The notes: generated by a model from the sequence alone, not told the origin. Shown: positions 1 to 13,432, numbered from the stretch's first letter. The stretch: DNA of 64,000 nucleotides from Adenanthera pavonina (GCA_026686845.1 JAIVEN010000008.1:11562501-11626500), one strand, 5' to 3'. Made by a program: numbers and translations.

Positions 1-2532
1 TCCTACTGTTCAAGTTTCATTTCCCACTACGGACCTCATAGTCCTGATGCTTATAGCAAGAGGCTTTGAGTCGCCTAATACCCCTCATTGTTACACAATA
101 GTTACAACTTGTTTACCCTTTACCAATAATGTTTAGGTACTTACTCGTGACTCAACTTCCTTTTTCCAATCCAACTCTACCATTACAATACTGCTACCTA
201 ATTATATCTTTGTGAATCCTGCTTAGGCTCTACTTTCGGGTCTTTAATTCCTTTCTCTTTCTCATTGTTATTGAAAGATTTGGAATTCCTTCCATTAGAT
301 TATAAATCGCTTATCTCATGATCAATGAATCACTACCACGTATGGATTGATTGGTCAGCTGTGCCCAATCAATCTTTCAGGAGATAGACATCCAAGACCA
401 TGAATTAAAGCGAAATTGGGTTCCCATAGATATTATCACCAAGTCTTTCACTCTCGGTCCACTTGTGCCTCATACCACGAGTAACTAGTGCATTAAACCC
501 GTAACCAGCTGTCATTAAGCCTCAACTAGTTAACCAATTGTTCTAGACTCGTGATTCTATACCACACGAGATTGTCTCATGCCTCCCAATAACAACGACT
601 TCCCATATTCTCCAAAGTTGTTACTGGGGAATTCCAGAGGCAACAGCATATGGAAAGGGGTTAGCTCAACAACTTCTACTCTTACACATCCTGAAGGGAA
701 CCAACACATTACATTTGTAATATATCGTCCTATAATTCATTCTATGACAAGGGGATATACCAAGGAAGAAGCTTCCTTCAGTCCATACCCATGACATTTT
801 AATACTTGAATTACTTCCACAAACCACCACCACCAATTAGGTCAACTTCTTGTCCACAACTAGTTGACAACACATCCCCTTTACTGACCTGACTTTAAAT
901 CAGAGAGAGAGAGTTACGAAAACTCTTTATTAACTTCAGAATCCTTACTTGACAGTCACTTTCTAAACTCCTCAAGCTTAAACATCTCTTGTAATTTGTT
1001 CTTACTTGTAAAACTCACCTTTGATCTCTTAAAATTTAAACTTTGAACTCATTTGCCACATATTACTCTTCATAGGGTATCACGACAGTCTTTGTCCAAA
1101 CCCATACTGGCCGTCCTCCAATTTTCAAAACTCATCAATGCCTCAAATTTCAAATAGACTTCCTACCTCATAGTTCAACTCCACCTTCTTCTGGACCCTT
1201 ATCCACCATAGAATAGATAAAAGTCTCTTTCTCAACTTGGATTCAGCCTAAAGGACTCTGGTGACCTTCTTCACCATAGCTTATATTCTTTCAACACTGC
1301 TTGACCATCTTATTTATTTCAAAATTATCCAATCACTTTCTACATAATCCATAAACATGACACTCTAGATGACAATCACTATCTCTTCATTATCCTCCTT
1401 GATAGCACTCAGATCACCGTCACCATCACTGCCATGACCTTCATCGTGTAATACCATGTTAACTATAGGGCACTTGTCGTTTACCTCAAATACAACTCCA
1501 ACTAATTAACTCATTCTCCGCCATTACTATATCTAACTTGGTATCCAAACTTACGGATTGGATTCTCTCACAATTCTTTCATTACTTCAACTACCTCAAC
1601 ATTCAAACAACAGGATTCCATTGTCACTTCGATATTCAATCCTTATAATACCTACCACTTATATTACTCTGCAACCTATCCTTATCTTCTATACTTATAG
1701 CTATTTAACTTTCTTTGCTAATTTCCTCTTGGAAATTCCAAATAAAAAAAGCACAAATCATTGAAATTTCTCTTATCCTCCTCAGTCTCCCTCATTCACT
1801 GAGACAAAACATATATCTTCACACGCTAGTCCTCAACTAATGTATACGTCACCGCCGATAACTACTCCTTGATTTCTAGGCAAGCTCCCGAAGCCTCAAC
1901 ACTCAATAAGACTCACCTCTTCCACTGCTCAGCCTCCTTTTCCATCTTGAGTACTACAAATTACACCTTTTATTTAGAGGTACAATCAATAGCACCAAAT
2001 ATAGTTTCTAATTGATCCACCCATTCTTTAGCCATTGCATGTTTCAGCTTACTTTTGAAAGTTGGTGGATTAACTTTCAAAAGTCTTTCAGTTGAAAGAA
2101 GATACCTCTTCTTCCAACCCTTAGGGCCCCTCAAGCTCCATCACATCCACATCGATTCCATCATTCATATTATCTTATACTTGTTAGCTTGACCTCTCTA
2201 GCATTGAACTTCATATACATACTGGGTTCTTCATTTACATCACCATACCTTTGCCAGTTAATAGCTCTACATTCTATTCAATGTTCTTCCTTAATCAATA
2301 ACTCAGTCATTTAGCATAACCCATTTCTCGTGCATCTCTCTTTAGAGATCATTATTACTTTGCTTACCTCCTGCAATACATCTTTCCTTCTATACACCAA
2401 TGGTAACACAATTAGTTATATGACTCTGGACTAGTATTTCATTGGGAATATACAAGTTTATGTAATCCATATTGTGCCAAGAATTTCCATAAGCTGAAAC
2501 AATGGCCTGAATCATTGCTCTGATACAAAAAA
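1..2532 (-). mobile_element. Ty3/gypsy LTR retrotransposon, decayed internal region with gag relic
   Basis: This is the 5' internal part of a minus-strand LTR retrotransposon that runs off the left edge. Next to the LTR terminus at 2533, the minus strand reads GTATCAGAGC (2517-2526), close to the initiator-Met tRNA primer-binding site common in plant Ty3 elements. On the minus strand, 1982-2068 reads PPTFKSKLKH followed by AMAKEWVDQLETIF and GAIDC. This is the typical entry of a retrotransposon Gag (PPxFxG...WLxxMExIF...C). Stops and frameshifts follow downstream, so no protein is made. I could not place protease or RT motifs in 1-1900, which is C/T-rich on the plus strand and has no long open frame. 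Confidence 0.6.
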
Positions 2533-4263
2533 TGTAACACCCTACCAACTCTCAACTTCGAAACATTGACCATATACTTCAAATACCTCCAATTTACAAT
2601 TAAACCACTCCAAAGCTTATCTTCTAGACCACCAAAACCTTACTAAAACTTGCTCTTCATGAAATTTCTCATGCTTTCTCTAAGTTTTTATGCAAAAGAA
2701 CACTCCCCCTCTTATAAACTTGCCATGCTTGAAAATTACAACTTAAGACGAGAGAAGAAAACTCATCCCAACCATGCTAAAGTTCTTAGAAAGCTAGCTT
2801 GAAGGCATGGAAAAAGCTTACCTTAAACTTGTGGTTGTATGCTTCAAGCCTTGCCTTCTCCTTTTCCTCTTCTTCTTCTATGTCTCCTTCTCTCTTTCTT
2901 TCTATTGTTTTAGCTGCTCTCCCTATCTCTTTCTAGCAACATATGTCCAAATGCTAAGAGAAATTGAAGACCTTGTTTTGCTAATTACCTTGGTTAGCTT
3001 ATCTTAAACTTTAGTTAACAAAAGTAACTATTTGTTGTAGTCTTAAAAGTAATAAAATAATAATTCAAGCACATGGGCTGCTCACTCACATCCTCATGTA
3101 TGCACCAGGTAAGTCACTTAATGAGGAGAGGATAATTTGAAGTCTAACCATGGTCACTTGCCTTAATCTTGGTTACTTTATATTTTTTTTCCAAATACTT
3201 CTTAAAGAAGTATTCATAAGTCAAGTAAAAAAATTCCAACCATGTCCCTTGTTCGGTGCAGCACGCCATTTTGAGATCATTATTCTCCAAAAATTGCTTC
3301 TCAAATTTTAATAAACCAAAAGATCCTTTACCGTACCAATTAAATATTTTTATTGTAATCGTCATTAAATTGGTACAGGATTATTCAATAATTACTTTTA
3401 GATTAAAATCATCATCTTATCCAAACTATATTTGGGTGAGGTCCATTTACTATCTTTGACCCGGTATTGCTTTTTCGGTAGTCCAAAATAACCTTTTATA
3501 GGGTAAAATGTTACTTATAAAACTTTAATGCCCAATAAAAATTATATTGATTTGATTAGCTCCCAAAAAAATTCCAGTGGGCTTGATTCATCAAGAGTTT
3601 TATTTTGACTATAATTTTTCATATTCACAAAAGTACCCTTGACTCGGGATAAATTTATAAATTTTGAAACAATCAAGTCATTTGGTGTAATTTTCCCCAA
3701 ATTTATTTTCATTTCCTCTGCATGTGAATTTCTTCCTTAGGGACTAAATTGAAAATGTTTCTATTCTTTCAAGTAAAATTACTACTTATTTTTCGGTCTA
3801 ACCTGGACAAAAAGACCGCTTTACCTTTTCCCGTTCCTATCGTTGTTTTTCCATTTTCATTGTTTCTCTATATATTTTATTATTTTATTATTTTTACCTT
3901 ATGGGATAAATGAAAATTTTACATTTTACTTCTAATCCAGGAATGACTCTTTTTACCTTGAGTCAGGTAAAAACGTAATTACTCATTCATTCGGGCCTTT
4001 TCGTGTAATTTTTACCTAACAACTAATTTTTTATTTCTTTTTTACTATTTACATTAACTTTCATACTAGTCTATCACTCAATCTAGGCCTCTTAATTATG
4101 CAATACTTATACGGTTGCTCTCAGATCAGGACGGGCTTTCCATGTAAGTGGTATATTATATACCTTTCATGGTAAGTTCTGAAATTAATTTCTGCTCAGG
4201 ATCTTATAAAAAATTAATTCTAATTACTCACTTCCTTTTCCATCTTAGGAGGGAATTGTAACA
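2533..4263 (-). repeat. 5' LTR of the left-edge Ty3/gypsy element
   Basis: The block adjoins the primer-binding site. On the minus strand it ends GGGTGTTACA at 2533 and may begin TGTTACAATTCC at 4263. A TATA-like box (TTTATAAGAGGG on the minus strand, near 2715) fits an LTR promoter. The outer edge is ambiguous, because the plus strand there also reads as a polypurine tract followed by TGTAACATCCC, the start of the next LTR. Minus-strand sequence around 3590-3660 resembles plus-strand sequence at 4508-4570, so the two LTRs are related and lie in opposite orientation. Confidence 0.45.
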
Positions 4264-7200
4264 TCCCAAAAAAACTAAATTATATAGAAATATATAGGAA
4301 ATTTACAAAAATGAGCAGATACCATTTTACGTGAAAAATGGTAAAGAGGTTATTTTTTCTTGTTGGAAAAAAAAAGACAATTATATTTTTACCCATAAAG
4401 AAGTTCAAAAATGACATTCACGTCCTAAAATATAAAAAAATTATGCGGGGGAGAAAATAGAAAAGCCCTTGGAGAAAATTATACTTAATGACCTAAAAGT
4501 TTTAGAAATTATAATTTATCCCTAGGTCAAGGGCAATTTTGTAAATATGAAAAATTACTGTCAAAACAAAGCCCTCAAAGAGAGAAGTCCAATGGTATAT
4601 TGCACTGAGAGTTAATGTTCAACAATAAAGAAATAATCAGTGCCGAGTGTCTAAAAGTAACAGTAAACCGATAAAGTAAACTGTGGACTTTACCGATGGT
4701 TAAAAGGTAACCGGGACAAGATATGGGCCATACACAGATATCATTTGGCACATGATAATTATGGAAATATAAAAATAAAATTAAAATAGTCCTGTAGCCC
4801 AAAAATGCTAAATTACTATAAAAAGCAGTTTTATTGGTATGGTTAAAAATTATCCGGTTCAAGACATATCTAGATCAGGAAAAATTGAGCAATCTTGGAC
4901 ACTTAAACACCACTTATTGTTGTCTGAATTGGGCAGCTTGGGCAGCCAATTTTTGCCCCAAAACTTCCTCAAGAAGGAGTTGAAATTTTGACCAAAAAGT
5001 AACCTAAGCTTAATTAAGAGTTAATCATGATTAAGCTACATAATTAAGTCCCTTAATCACCCTCTTTCTTCTGTACTTTCACGAGCATTCAGTAGAGAAA
5101 ATGGAGGAATAAAAACGCAGAGAAAGAAGAGAGAAAGAGAGAAAGGAGAAGAGAAAACTCAAGGCAAAAATTGAAAGCTCAATTGGTAAGTTGCTTCTCT
5201 ACTTCAAGCTTGTTAGTTGTAAGGTTTGAAGCATGGTTCATGGTTTAGAAATTATTCTCCATTCTCTTAGGGCTTCGTCGAAACCTTGATTTAGCAAGAA
5301 AATGAGTTTTCCAACCATCAAATTTAGGGGAAATGCTAGAATACTCATTTAAAGCTCGAATATGTAAGTAGTTTGTTGTATAACAAAGTATAGTAATTTT
5401 TCTTAAATTCCCCTGATTTTCGACAAGCTACTATTCATACTTAGGGTTGGAATTTTATAAATTGGACCTCAAAAATGGGTTCCCCATGGTGTAACACCCC
5501 TCACGATATCTTTCTTGGCTTTGTGTGCAGCACCGGAGGAAACGAGACGGAAGAAGGTTCAAGTGGAGACTGAAAGAGCTCCACGCTGAGGCTTGAAGCA
5601 TAGCCACCGTGGCAAGAGCAAGTCCAGTGGCATGGTTTCAGTTGAACTTGGTGACACAGCAGCAAGATGTCCTGGAGCCGTGGCGAGATTCGGGATTTTT
5701 GTTTAAATCTGAATCATTTTGGACGATCGGGAAAGAAAGAAATAGAGGAGAACCAAGGGAGCTCTACTAGGGCTTGCTGGATTCGGCCATTGGGAGTTGT
5801 TTTCAGCTTCTGCAAGCTTAGATTCAAGTTAGTAAGTGTTCTCTACTCCTCCCTCTGCATTTTCTTTTGTTGAGATTTGGGGTTTTTCAGTTATATGTTA
5901 GAATTTCCAGTTTAGGATGAAATCCACCGATTGATGGATGAAATGGTATTAATGAAGTTAGTTTTGGTATTCTTGTTGCTTGGGTGTGAGTTTTGGTATT
6001 CTTGTTGCTTGGGTGTAAGCTTAACCCTAGGTTGTTTTCGGTTAGGGCTCTTGGGAATCCAAAGTGTATGTGTTTGAGTAGTGGTTGAATGGTCCCTAAG
6101 AGCTTATTGATGCATGAAAGGGGTGTTGGAACCTTGGGTTAGGCCTAAAGTGGTTAAATTTTAGAATTTGGATATTTGGGATGTGATGTTAATTAAGGTA
6201 TTGTAATCTTATTATGGTTGTTTGGCTACACAGAGAAGGCTAGTCATGGGATTGGCGTTCAAGAAAGCTTGTGGAACTCGTGTGAGCATGGTATTAACAA
6301 TCTGAGGTAATCGGGTGTTTGTTTGTATTGTATGATAGTACGTATATATGTGTATATATGCATGTTTCTTTCATACCATGATATTGATGTGTTTGTGTGT
6401 ACTATTTTCTATATATCGTGGTATACACATAGCTAGATGATGATTGTGATGACTATGATGATTATGATGATGATATTGACATAACATGACATGATGCATA
6501 CATGATATTGTGATATCATGATAATGACTATATGATGATACATGAGCACCACCACATAACATTGTGAGATTTTGATATATGGTGGATTGGGTGGTGATGA
6601 TGATATGATGTATGATGATATATGTTAGGGAGGATAAGGATGGAATATATATATATGTTAGGGAGGATAAGGATGAGATCCCTAAGGATAAATTGCCTCC
6701 TATGGCCAAGAGGGGAAAGACGCGAAGTGGACTACACCTTCCCTAAATCGCTACCAATTCGTGGTGGGAAAGGGAAAGGAGAGCCACGGTCCGAACATTA
6801 GTGTTACCTTTGGCCAGGTGCACTAATCGGAGGTGAGCTTGGTGATGTCTCGAAATTAGTCTTCACCGACTGTTGGAAGGGAATTACTTATATGAAATGT
6901 CCTGTTATGACGATAGCTCGTGGTTCTAGCTGTGTGCGAGGGAGACATGCATTCCATTCATGAGTTGCATGAGATATATGTACATATGTATATATGCGTG
7001 TGGTTGTCCTCGGTTACTGAGACATTGTCTCATATCCCTCCCCCATAAACTAACCTTTCAAGTGACGGTTCTAGCATTAGTCTAGAGAAGACACGAGAGT
7101 AGCTACGTACGCGGGAATAGTCTATGTAGTATTTGTAAATTGGATAATGTATCTTATGGCAAGTAGGGTAGAATGGTTTGTAATGGATGTATGACATTGA

Positions 7201-9392
7201 TAAGGATTGTTATGGATATATGTATGGTTGTGTAGGTTGCGTGTATGTGTTATATATGATGAAAGTTGGAACTAGGCTTGATTGGTGTGTTTTAGGGTTT
7301 GTAGCTCGTTTGCCATGTAGGGGTTCCAAGGGGTCGAATCTCAGAGGAGTGGTTCCTTTGGGGTGTAACCTCTTTGCACAAGTTGGTTTGGCGGTTTTGG
7401 ACCTGTATGAATAGTCTTTGAGTGACCATTTGCCTTTGGTGGCAATTGGAGGTTGTTAGTGGTGACTTTTGGTCAATAAGTGGTTAAAATGGTGTCAAAG
7501 ATCCAGAATCTCAATACGGAGTTGGTTTGAGGTGAAAGTGGTGTCTATGGCTAGATTGAGACTAAATTGACTTGTAGGAGTTGGAATCAAGGAAATCGGA
7601 AGTTGAAGCATAAAGTCATGCATGTCTGAAGTTCGCCCAGATGTATAGTAATTGCTAATATAGAAAATCAGTAGGGGGCACCGGGGCTCCAGAGTCCAGA
7701 CCGTGGCACCAATAGAGGCCAAAGTGAGTGCAAAATAGGGGAGGATGGAGCCACGGTGGAACTGTAGCGGCCGTGGGTCCAGCCCTATTTTTTGTGTTAT
7801 TTGGTACGTTTCCATTGTTCTGAAGTTTTAGAGAGTTGTTTTGACTTGTTTGGGTGTGTTTGGTTGAATTTTGAAGTTTTTGTGTAAGTCTGGAAGTGTC
7901 AGGAGGAAGGATGTTACACATGGTCCGAAATCTTAGCAACAAGTGATGATTTCATGAAAAAGCTTAAGATTAAGAAAGTGAAATTTTTAGGTTTTTGAAG
8001 CTTAATTTGGAATAAATAGTAATGATACCTAGGGATGGAATTTGGTAATTCTGAGGCCATATTTGGTTTCCTCATGAAAAATTACATGGAATAAAGGTAT
8101 AATTCATCATTTTTGAGCTAGGAATGAATTTATGGTGAATTTTTGAAGAATTAGGGTTTCATGAACACTTTTTGAAAAAAGTCATGGAACCATTAGCTTG
8201 AGTAATTGTTTGATGATATGTTTAGGTTTGAGGAAGCTTAAGAAAGCTTGGAGAAGTGTTAGAAGGTCCAAGAAGTGTTGGACAAAGTATGGGAAGCAAG
8301 GAAGTACTATAAGGTAGATAATTCTCTTTACCAACATCACATTATCATTATTGTTTATTTGATATTTGACATCATGGCATATATATGAAATGTTGATTTG
8401 TGATATTTCTATGTTGTTGGCTGAGTTGTATGAGGGGTTTGGAGCCCCGGGATGTCCATTTTATAAAATGAAACTCTGCCAAAATTTTTATAAAATGTAT
8501 ATGTTTCCAATGTGCCTATGTGATGAACCATGTTAACTTGATGTTTTCATGCTCAATGTGATGATATGATGGCATGTATGGGATTTATCTACTGAGATTC
8601 TTTGAATCTCACCCTCCCACATACTAACCATGATTAGGTAGCAATAATGACAAGACCTCCAAGGAAGAGAAGGGAAAGGAAAAAGAATTTGGTATTTAAA
8701 ATCATAAAGCTAGCATTGGCCATGAATTTCAAACTTTTGTATAAATTTGAAATGTGATGATAAATATGTTTCTCCAAGTTTTTATGTTCTTTTAAGTCCT
8801 AGCTAATGTATGGCATGATATGAAGATGAAATATGGTCATGTGAATATCTTACAATTTTTGTATTGTAAGTATTAGGATACAAATGGTCATTCTGACTAC
8901 TACCAAATGATCGTGCCATAGTATGGGCTTTTTAATGTATAAGTATGAATATTATATATGCTTACAAAAATGGACAGAGAGAGCTTTCATATGGTCTAAA
9001 GATCACTCAATTTGGATGAGTGTACGATTTATAGTGAATTTTCAAAATTAGCCTAGAAAACTGGAATTTCTGAAATTGACCATCTGAACAGTGGAAATTG
9101 ACAAAATTTACTGTGCAAATTGGCCAAGTAATTGCTCTGATTGATATTTTTTCCATGTAGATAATGTTTTAAGTTATCCACAGAGACTTGAATCACTTTC
9201 ATATGATTTTTTATTGAATTAGTTATGATTTTTTGAAATTCAGTTGGGAAAAAGAAATTTGATTAAATGAATAGTACCTGAAATTTGGAAAATTTTATTA
9301 TAACATTTATGTGATTCAAGCATCTAATTAAGTATAATTAGTCTCTAATGAAGCCTAAGACATGAGAAACAATCCTAAATAGAGGTGTTACA
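4257..9392 (+). repeat. Old LTR, split by a nested solo LTR
   Basis: The block starts TGTAACATCCC after a purine-rich AGGAGGGAAT and ends GAGGTGTTACA. Removing the nested solo LTR (5490-7918 plus one 5-base duplication) leaves about 2.7 kb, reasonable for a chromovirus-type LTR. No coding capacity is visible. The flanks GGAAT and TTTTG do not match, so this is not a simple solo LTR. It may be the end of an element whose remainder was lost or rearranged. Orientation rests only on the PPT-like sequence. Confidence 0.4.
5490..7918 (+). mobile_element. Solo LTR A, Tekay-like gypsy family
   Basis: This 2429-base unit starts TGTAACACCCC and ends ATGTTACA. A perfect 5-base target-site duplication CATGG flanks it (5485-5489 and 7919-7923). 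It is homologous over its length to the blocks at 10261, 19003 and 25232, and in reverse at 60273-62297, where the same sequence follows gypsy pol and a polypurine tract. That proves these units are LTRs. With no internal domain or second LTR, it is a solo LTR left by recombination. Short ORFs inside come from GATGAT-type microsatellites and are not genes. Two copies of a GTTAGGGAGGATAAGG unit lie near 6625-6680. Confidence 0.88.
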
Positions 9393-9694
9393 TTTTGTCT
9401 TAAACCTCTCTTTGGTCCTGCCCAATTCCAAGAATACTATTTTATAAGTCCACTAACATGTGTGGAAGAGTTAAATTAGGGTCATTACAATATTAGCATG
9501 TAGCACTATGGTGCCTAGAACCCTTATCGTGGTGCCATATATGAGCTTGCTTCTTTCCCCTTTTGTCCATAACTTCTCGATGCTGCAGTGCCTGGTGCCA
9601 CGCAAAGGTGATGCCCCTGCTTTTGGCCTTTCCTTGGCTTGTTTTTGCATCTTAGGGTCTGGTTTGGTTCTAAATTGATCTCTAGGGTGTTACA
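9393..9694 (+). repeat. Right-end remnant of a gypsy LTR
   Basis: The segment ends AGGGTGTTACA at 9694, exactly at the 3' border of gene copy 1. It carries GTGCCACG-type and C-rich sequence like the 3' ends of the complete family LTRs. The bases just outside (AACTT, 9695-9699) are a candidate target site. The left part of this LTR was not found, so it is truncated or displaced by the neighbouring element. Confidence 0.45.
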
Positions 9695-10260
9695 AACTTA
9701 CATGAAGAACCTAAGTATACTACCAAATCCCTTGAACTGCATGGACCCCTCGCCTATAACAACATGACAATCTTTGAAGTTAGAGCCGTTGAAGTTTGTC
9801 ATGTTACGCCACATGGATGCCTAATCTGTTGGTGATGATGTGTTAAAGGCTCCAAATATTCAGGACACATGGATTACGTAGAAGCAATGGTGATTCAACG
9901 CAGTTAATGAGGAAGTTACGAGACATGAATGATATCTAGAGTTGAGAAGACTGAGGGAGGGTGTGAAGAATGTTATAAGAACTCTTTCCTCTTTTATTTT
10001 CTTCTCTCTATCAGAATATGCTCTTCTCTTTCTACTAATGTAATTCTATGGCTTGTACCAAAGTTCCACCATTAATAAGATTGCTTCAACTTCATTACTC
10101 TTTATGCATTTCTTGTTTAATTATTGTTTCTATAGAATAACAACCATAACAAATAGTGCTTTCATTGAGAGTGTAATGTTCAGCCGCTTCTTTGGGATTG
10201 ATGACTGACTCTATAAACCAACACAAGCCTTTTTGGTGTGCTTTGTCCTCACTCACACAA

Positions 10261-12752
10261 TGTAACACCCCTCATGACTTTGTTTTGGCATTGGGTGCAG
10301 AACCGAAGGAAATGGGACGTAGGAAGGCTCAAGTGGAGGAAAATTGAGCTCCACATCGCAGCTTGAAGTAGGGCCACCATGGTGAGAGCAAGTCCAGTGG
10401 CGTTTTCTGGCTAAAACATGATGGAGCCACGGTGAGCTGCCCTGAAGCCTCGGGGAGAGTCGGGTTTCTAGTTTAAATTAGAAACATTTCGGTCTGTCGA
10501 ACGAGAAGGAAAAGAAAGAAATAGAGGGCGTGACGGAGAAGCTGTGCTAGGGCTTGATATTTCTGGCCTTGGGAAGTGATTTTCAGACCTCAAGAGCTTG
10601 GATTCACGTTGGTAAGTGATCTCAAATCCTCTCTCTCCATTTTCTTCCGTTGAACTTGGGGGTTTTTCAATTATGAGTTAGGATCTTCAATTTTGGCCGA
10701 AATCTATCGATTGAAATGGATGAAATAGGATTAAGGAAGTGTGTTTTGGTGTTCCTGATGTTTAGGTGTGAGTTTTGAAGGGCTTATGCATGATATGAGC
10801 TTAACCCTAGGTTATTGTTTGTTAGGGCTCTTGGGAATCCAAAGTGTATGGCATTGTTTAGTGTTTGAATGGTTCCTAGGAGCTTAATAATGTATGAAAG
10901 GGGTGTTGGAACCTTGGATTAGGCTAAAGTAGTTGAATTGTGATGTTTGGTTTATTGGTATATGTGGTTAATTGAGGAATTGTGATATTGTGAAGGTTGT
11001 TTGGTTAACTAAGAGGGTTCAAGTGTGTTAGACAACTCGAGAAGTTTATGGAATTAGCGTGTATGGTATTGACACTTGAGGTAATTGGGTATTTGTATTG
11101 TCTTGTATGATATTATGTATATTCGTATATATATATATATGCATGTTTCTTTCATACCATGATATAAATGTGTTTGTGTGTACTGTTTTCTATATATCGT
11201 GGTATGTACACAGCTAGATGATGATGATGATGATTAGAGATGATGATATTGACATGACATGATGCATACATGACATTGTGATATGATGATGATGATTACA
11301 TGATGATACATAAGCATCACCACATGGCATTGTGAGATTGCAATATATGGTGGATTGGGTGATGATGATGATACGATATGATATATGATGATATGAGATA
11401 TGATTAGGAGGATAAGGATGGGATCCATGCGGCTAAATCTCCTCCCATGGCCAGAAGGAGAAAGGCGCATAGTGGACTGCATCTTCCCTAAATCACCACC
11501 AATTTGAGGCAGTTTAAGGGAAGGAGAGCCATGGTCCGCGCACAAGTGTAACCTTTGGCCGGGTTGCATTAGTGTAAGGTGAGCTTGGTAATGTCTTGGA
11601 ATCAGTCTTCACAGACTGTTGGAAGAAAATTACCTATATGAAATGTCCCGTTATGATGATAGCCCGTGGTTCTAGCTATGTAAGAGGGAGACATGCATTC
11701 CATTTATTTCACATTGCATTCATGGATTGTATGAGATATATATGTGTGTGTGTGTGTGTGGTTGTCCCCGGTTACTAAGGCATTCTCATACCCCTCTCCC
11801 ATGAACTAGCCTTTCAGGTGACGGTTCTGGTACTAGTCCAGAGAAGGTGCGTGAGTAGCATCAAATGTGGAGCTACTAGGTCTAGATAGTATATGTGTAA
11901 TTTGGATATATATCTTATGCTAATGAGGATAGAATGTTTTGTAATGGATGTATGACTTGGATATAGATTATTATGGATGGATGTTGTATGTATGATTATG
12001 CATGTGGAATTATGTTGTATGTGATATATATGCTGGATGGTTGTGTATGTGTGATTCAGGGTGTTGAGGAATCAGTGTGGTAGTGTTTGTAAGCACAAAG
12101 GTGGAATTGGGCCTTGTTGGTGTTTTTTAGGGCAAGTAGCCCAATTTATCAAATAGGGTTCAAGGGGGTTAAATCTCAGAGGAATGGTTCCTTTGAGGTG
12201 AAACCTCTTTGGACAAGTTGTTTGAGTGGGTTTGGACCTGTGTTAAAGGTCCTGAGTGGTTGAATTGCCTTTGGTGGCAAATGGGAGTTATAAGTTGTGA
12301 GTTTTGGTAAAAAATAGCCAAAATAGTGTCAAGTGTCCAAAATCCCCATACCAAATTGGATTGAGGTGAAAGTGGTGTCTATGACTAGTTTGGGACTGAT
12401 TTGACTTGTAGGAGTTGGAATCAAGTCAATCGGAGGTTGGAGTATAAATTTATACTCATCGGAAGTTTGCCCCGGTGTTGAATTTTTGCTAGTGTGGAAA
12501 CCAGCAGGAGGCACCGCAGTACTAGGAAGCAGGCCGAGGTGCTAGAGAGTCCAGTGGTGATGTAAAACAGGGGAGATCTGGAGCCACGGCGGTATTATAG
12601 CAGCCGCGGCCCCAGCCTAGTTTTTTGTGTTATTCGGTTTGTTTCCGCTGCTCTGAAGTTTTAGGAAGTTGTTGTGAGATGTTTGGATTGCATTTGGTTG
12701 GATTTTGAAGGTTTTGATCAAGTCTGGAGGTGTTAAGAGGTACGGTGTTACA
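10261..12752 (+). mobile_element. Solo LTR B, Tekay-like gypsy family, nested in Cassandra
   Basis: This 2492-base unit starts TGTAACACCCC and ends GGTGTTACA. It is collinear with solo LTRs A and C. The flanks CACAA (10256-10260) and CATAA (12753-12757) form a target-site duplication with one substitution. It interrupts the Cassandra LTR just after its 5S part. No internal domain is present. Confidence 0.88.
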
Positions 12753-12759
12753 CATAACT

Positions 12760-12876
12760 CCTTCCCAAGAGGTCACCTATCCTAGAATTGCTCCAAGTCA
12801 AGCACACTTAACTGAGGAGTTCTTAAGGGATAGGCTACCGAAAAGGTAGGTGCACCTTGTTGGTATGGGTAATACC
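12760..12876 (-). other. 5S rRNA-derived sequence within the Cassandra LTR
   Basis: On the minus strand, blocks match plant 5S rRNA in order: CATACCA, TGCACC, AGAACTCC, CAGTTAAGTGTGCTTG (A-box region), CTAGGATAGGTGACC (C-box region) and CTTGGGAAG. Length (about 117 bases) matches 5S. Many substitutions, including in the central IE region, and its place within a transposon argue against a functional 5S gene. Confidence 0.85.
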
Positions 12877-13111
12877 TATCAATTCCTTTAAACTATCCTT
12901 TAACCATATAGTCTCATACCTATACAGTCTCTAGATCCCTCTCATTCCGGTATGTATTTGATTCATTCATATGCCCCTCCTGCTTAGAAGCCTGCCAGGA
13001 GCCACTCCTTGTCCGTGCCTCTTCACTTTATCTCACCCCCTTTTCTTGCACTAGCCATCACTCCCCTCCCTCATCAACGCCCGGATGTCACAGAGAGCAT
13101 GCTCTACGGGA

Positions 13112-13432
13112 ATGGGTGACATTACTGCTATTGATGCCAATCTTCTGGCCATAAGACAACACCTCGATCAAATGGAGCAACGTCAACGAGATTATATGTT
13201 TTCTCGCCTTGACTATATTGATGCTTCACTTGATCCAATATTTTGTCGCTTAAGGTTGATAGATGAAGCTTTCTCTTCACCTAATTTTGCAAGTTCAAAT
13301 TCAGAATCTACCACTGTTCCTTTTCCATCATCGACCCAGTCCTTTTCAATGCAAGGTGTTAAGCTTTCTCCAAGTAATTCAGTGACCCATTTTTTTTTCA
13401 AATTTGTTCATGCTTCCAATCAACATGGATAG
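13112..13432 (+). pseudogene. Gag-like N-terminal remnant of the retrotransposon
   Basis: An open frame begins MGDITAIDANLL, then AIRQHLDQMEQRQRD, a helical, heptad-rich start like LTR-retrotransposon Gag N-termini. An apparent upstream extension belongs to the end of the Cassandra LTR and is not part of the protein. The frame ends at 13432. The downstream 13485-13955 frame has no recognisable Gag, RT or integrase motif. This is most likely the truncated gag of the host element. No zinc knuckle is seen. Confidence 0.5.

Larger units (their letters stand above)
10172..13092 (-). mobile_element. Cassandra solo LTR, split by a gypsy solo LTR
   Basis: On the minus strand the block runs from TGTGACATCC (13092) to CATTACA (10172). 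Its 5-base duplication GAGAG (10167-10171 and 13093-13097) is perfect. Without the nested LTR at 10261-12752 it is about 424 bases. It contains a complete 5S-rRNA-like sequence in its own orientation, followed by GTTGTGTGAGTGAGGACAAAG. This arrangement is the hallmark of Cassandra, a plant non-coding retrotransposon whose LTRs carry 5S-derived Pol III promoter sequence. Only one 5S unit is present, so it is a solo LTR rather than a full element. Confidence 0.82.

Noticed and set aside
6371..6709. Histidine-rich 112-codon frame
   Set aside because: A by-product of GATGAT/ATGATG microsatellite inside a gypsy LTR; similar frames recur in each LTR copy.
12760..12876. A real 5S rRNA gene
   Set aside because: Diverged at many positions, a single copy, and enclosed in an LTR with its own target duplication; it is the Cassandra-borne 5S derivative.
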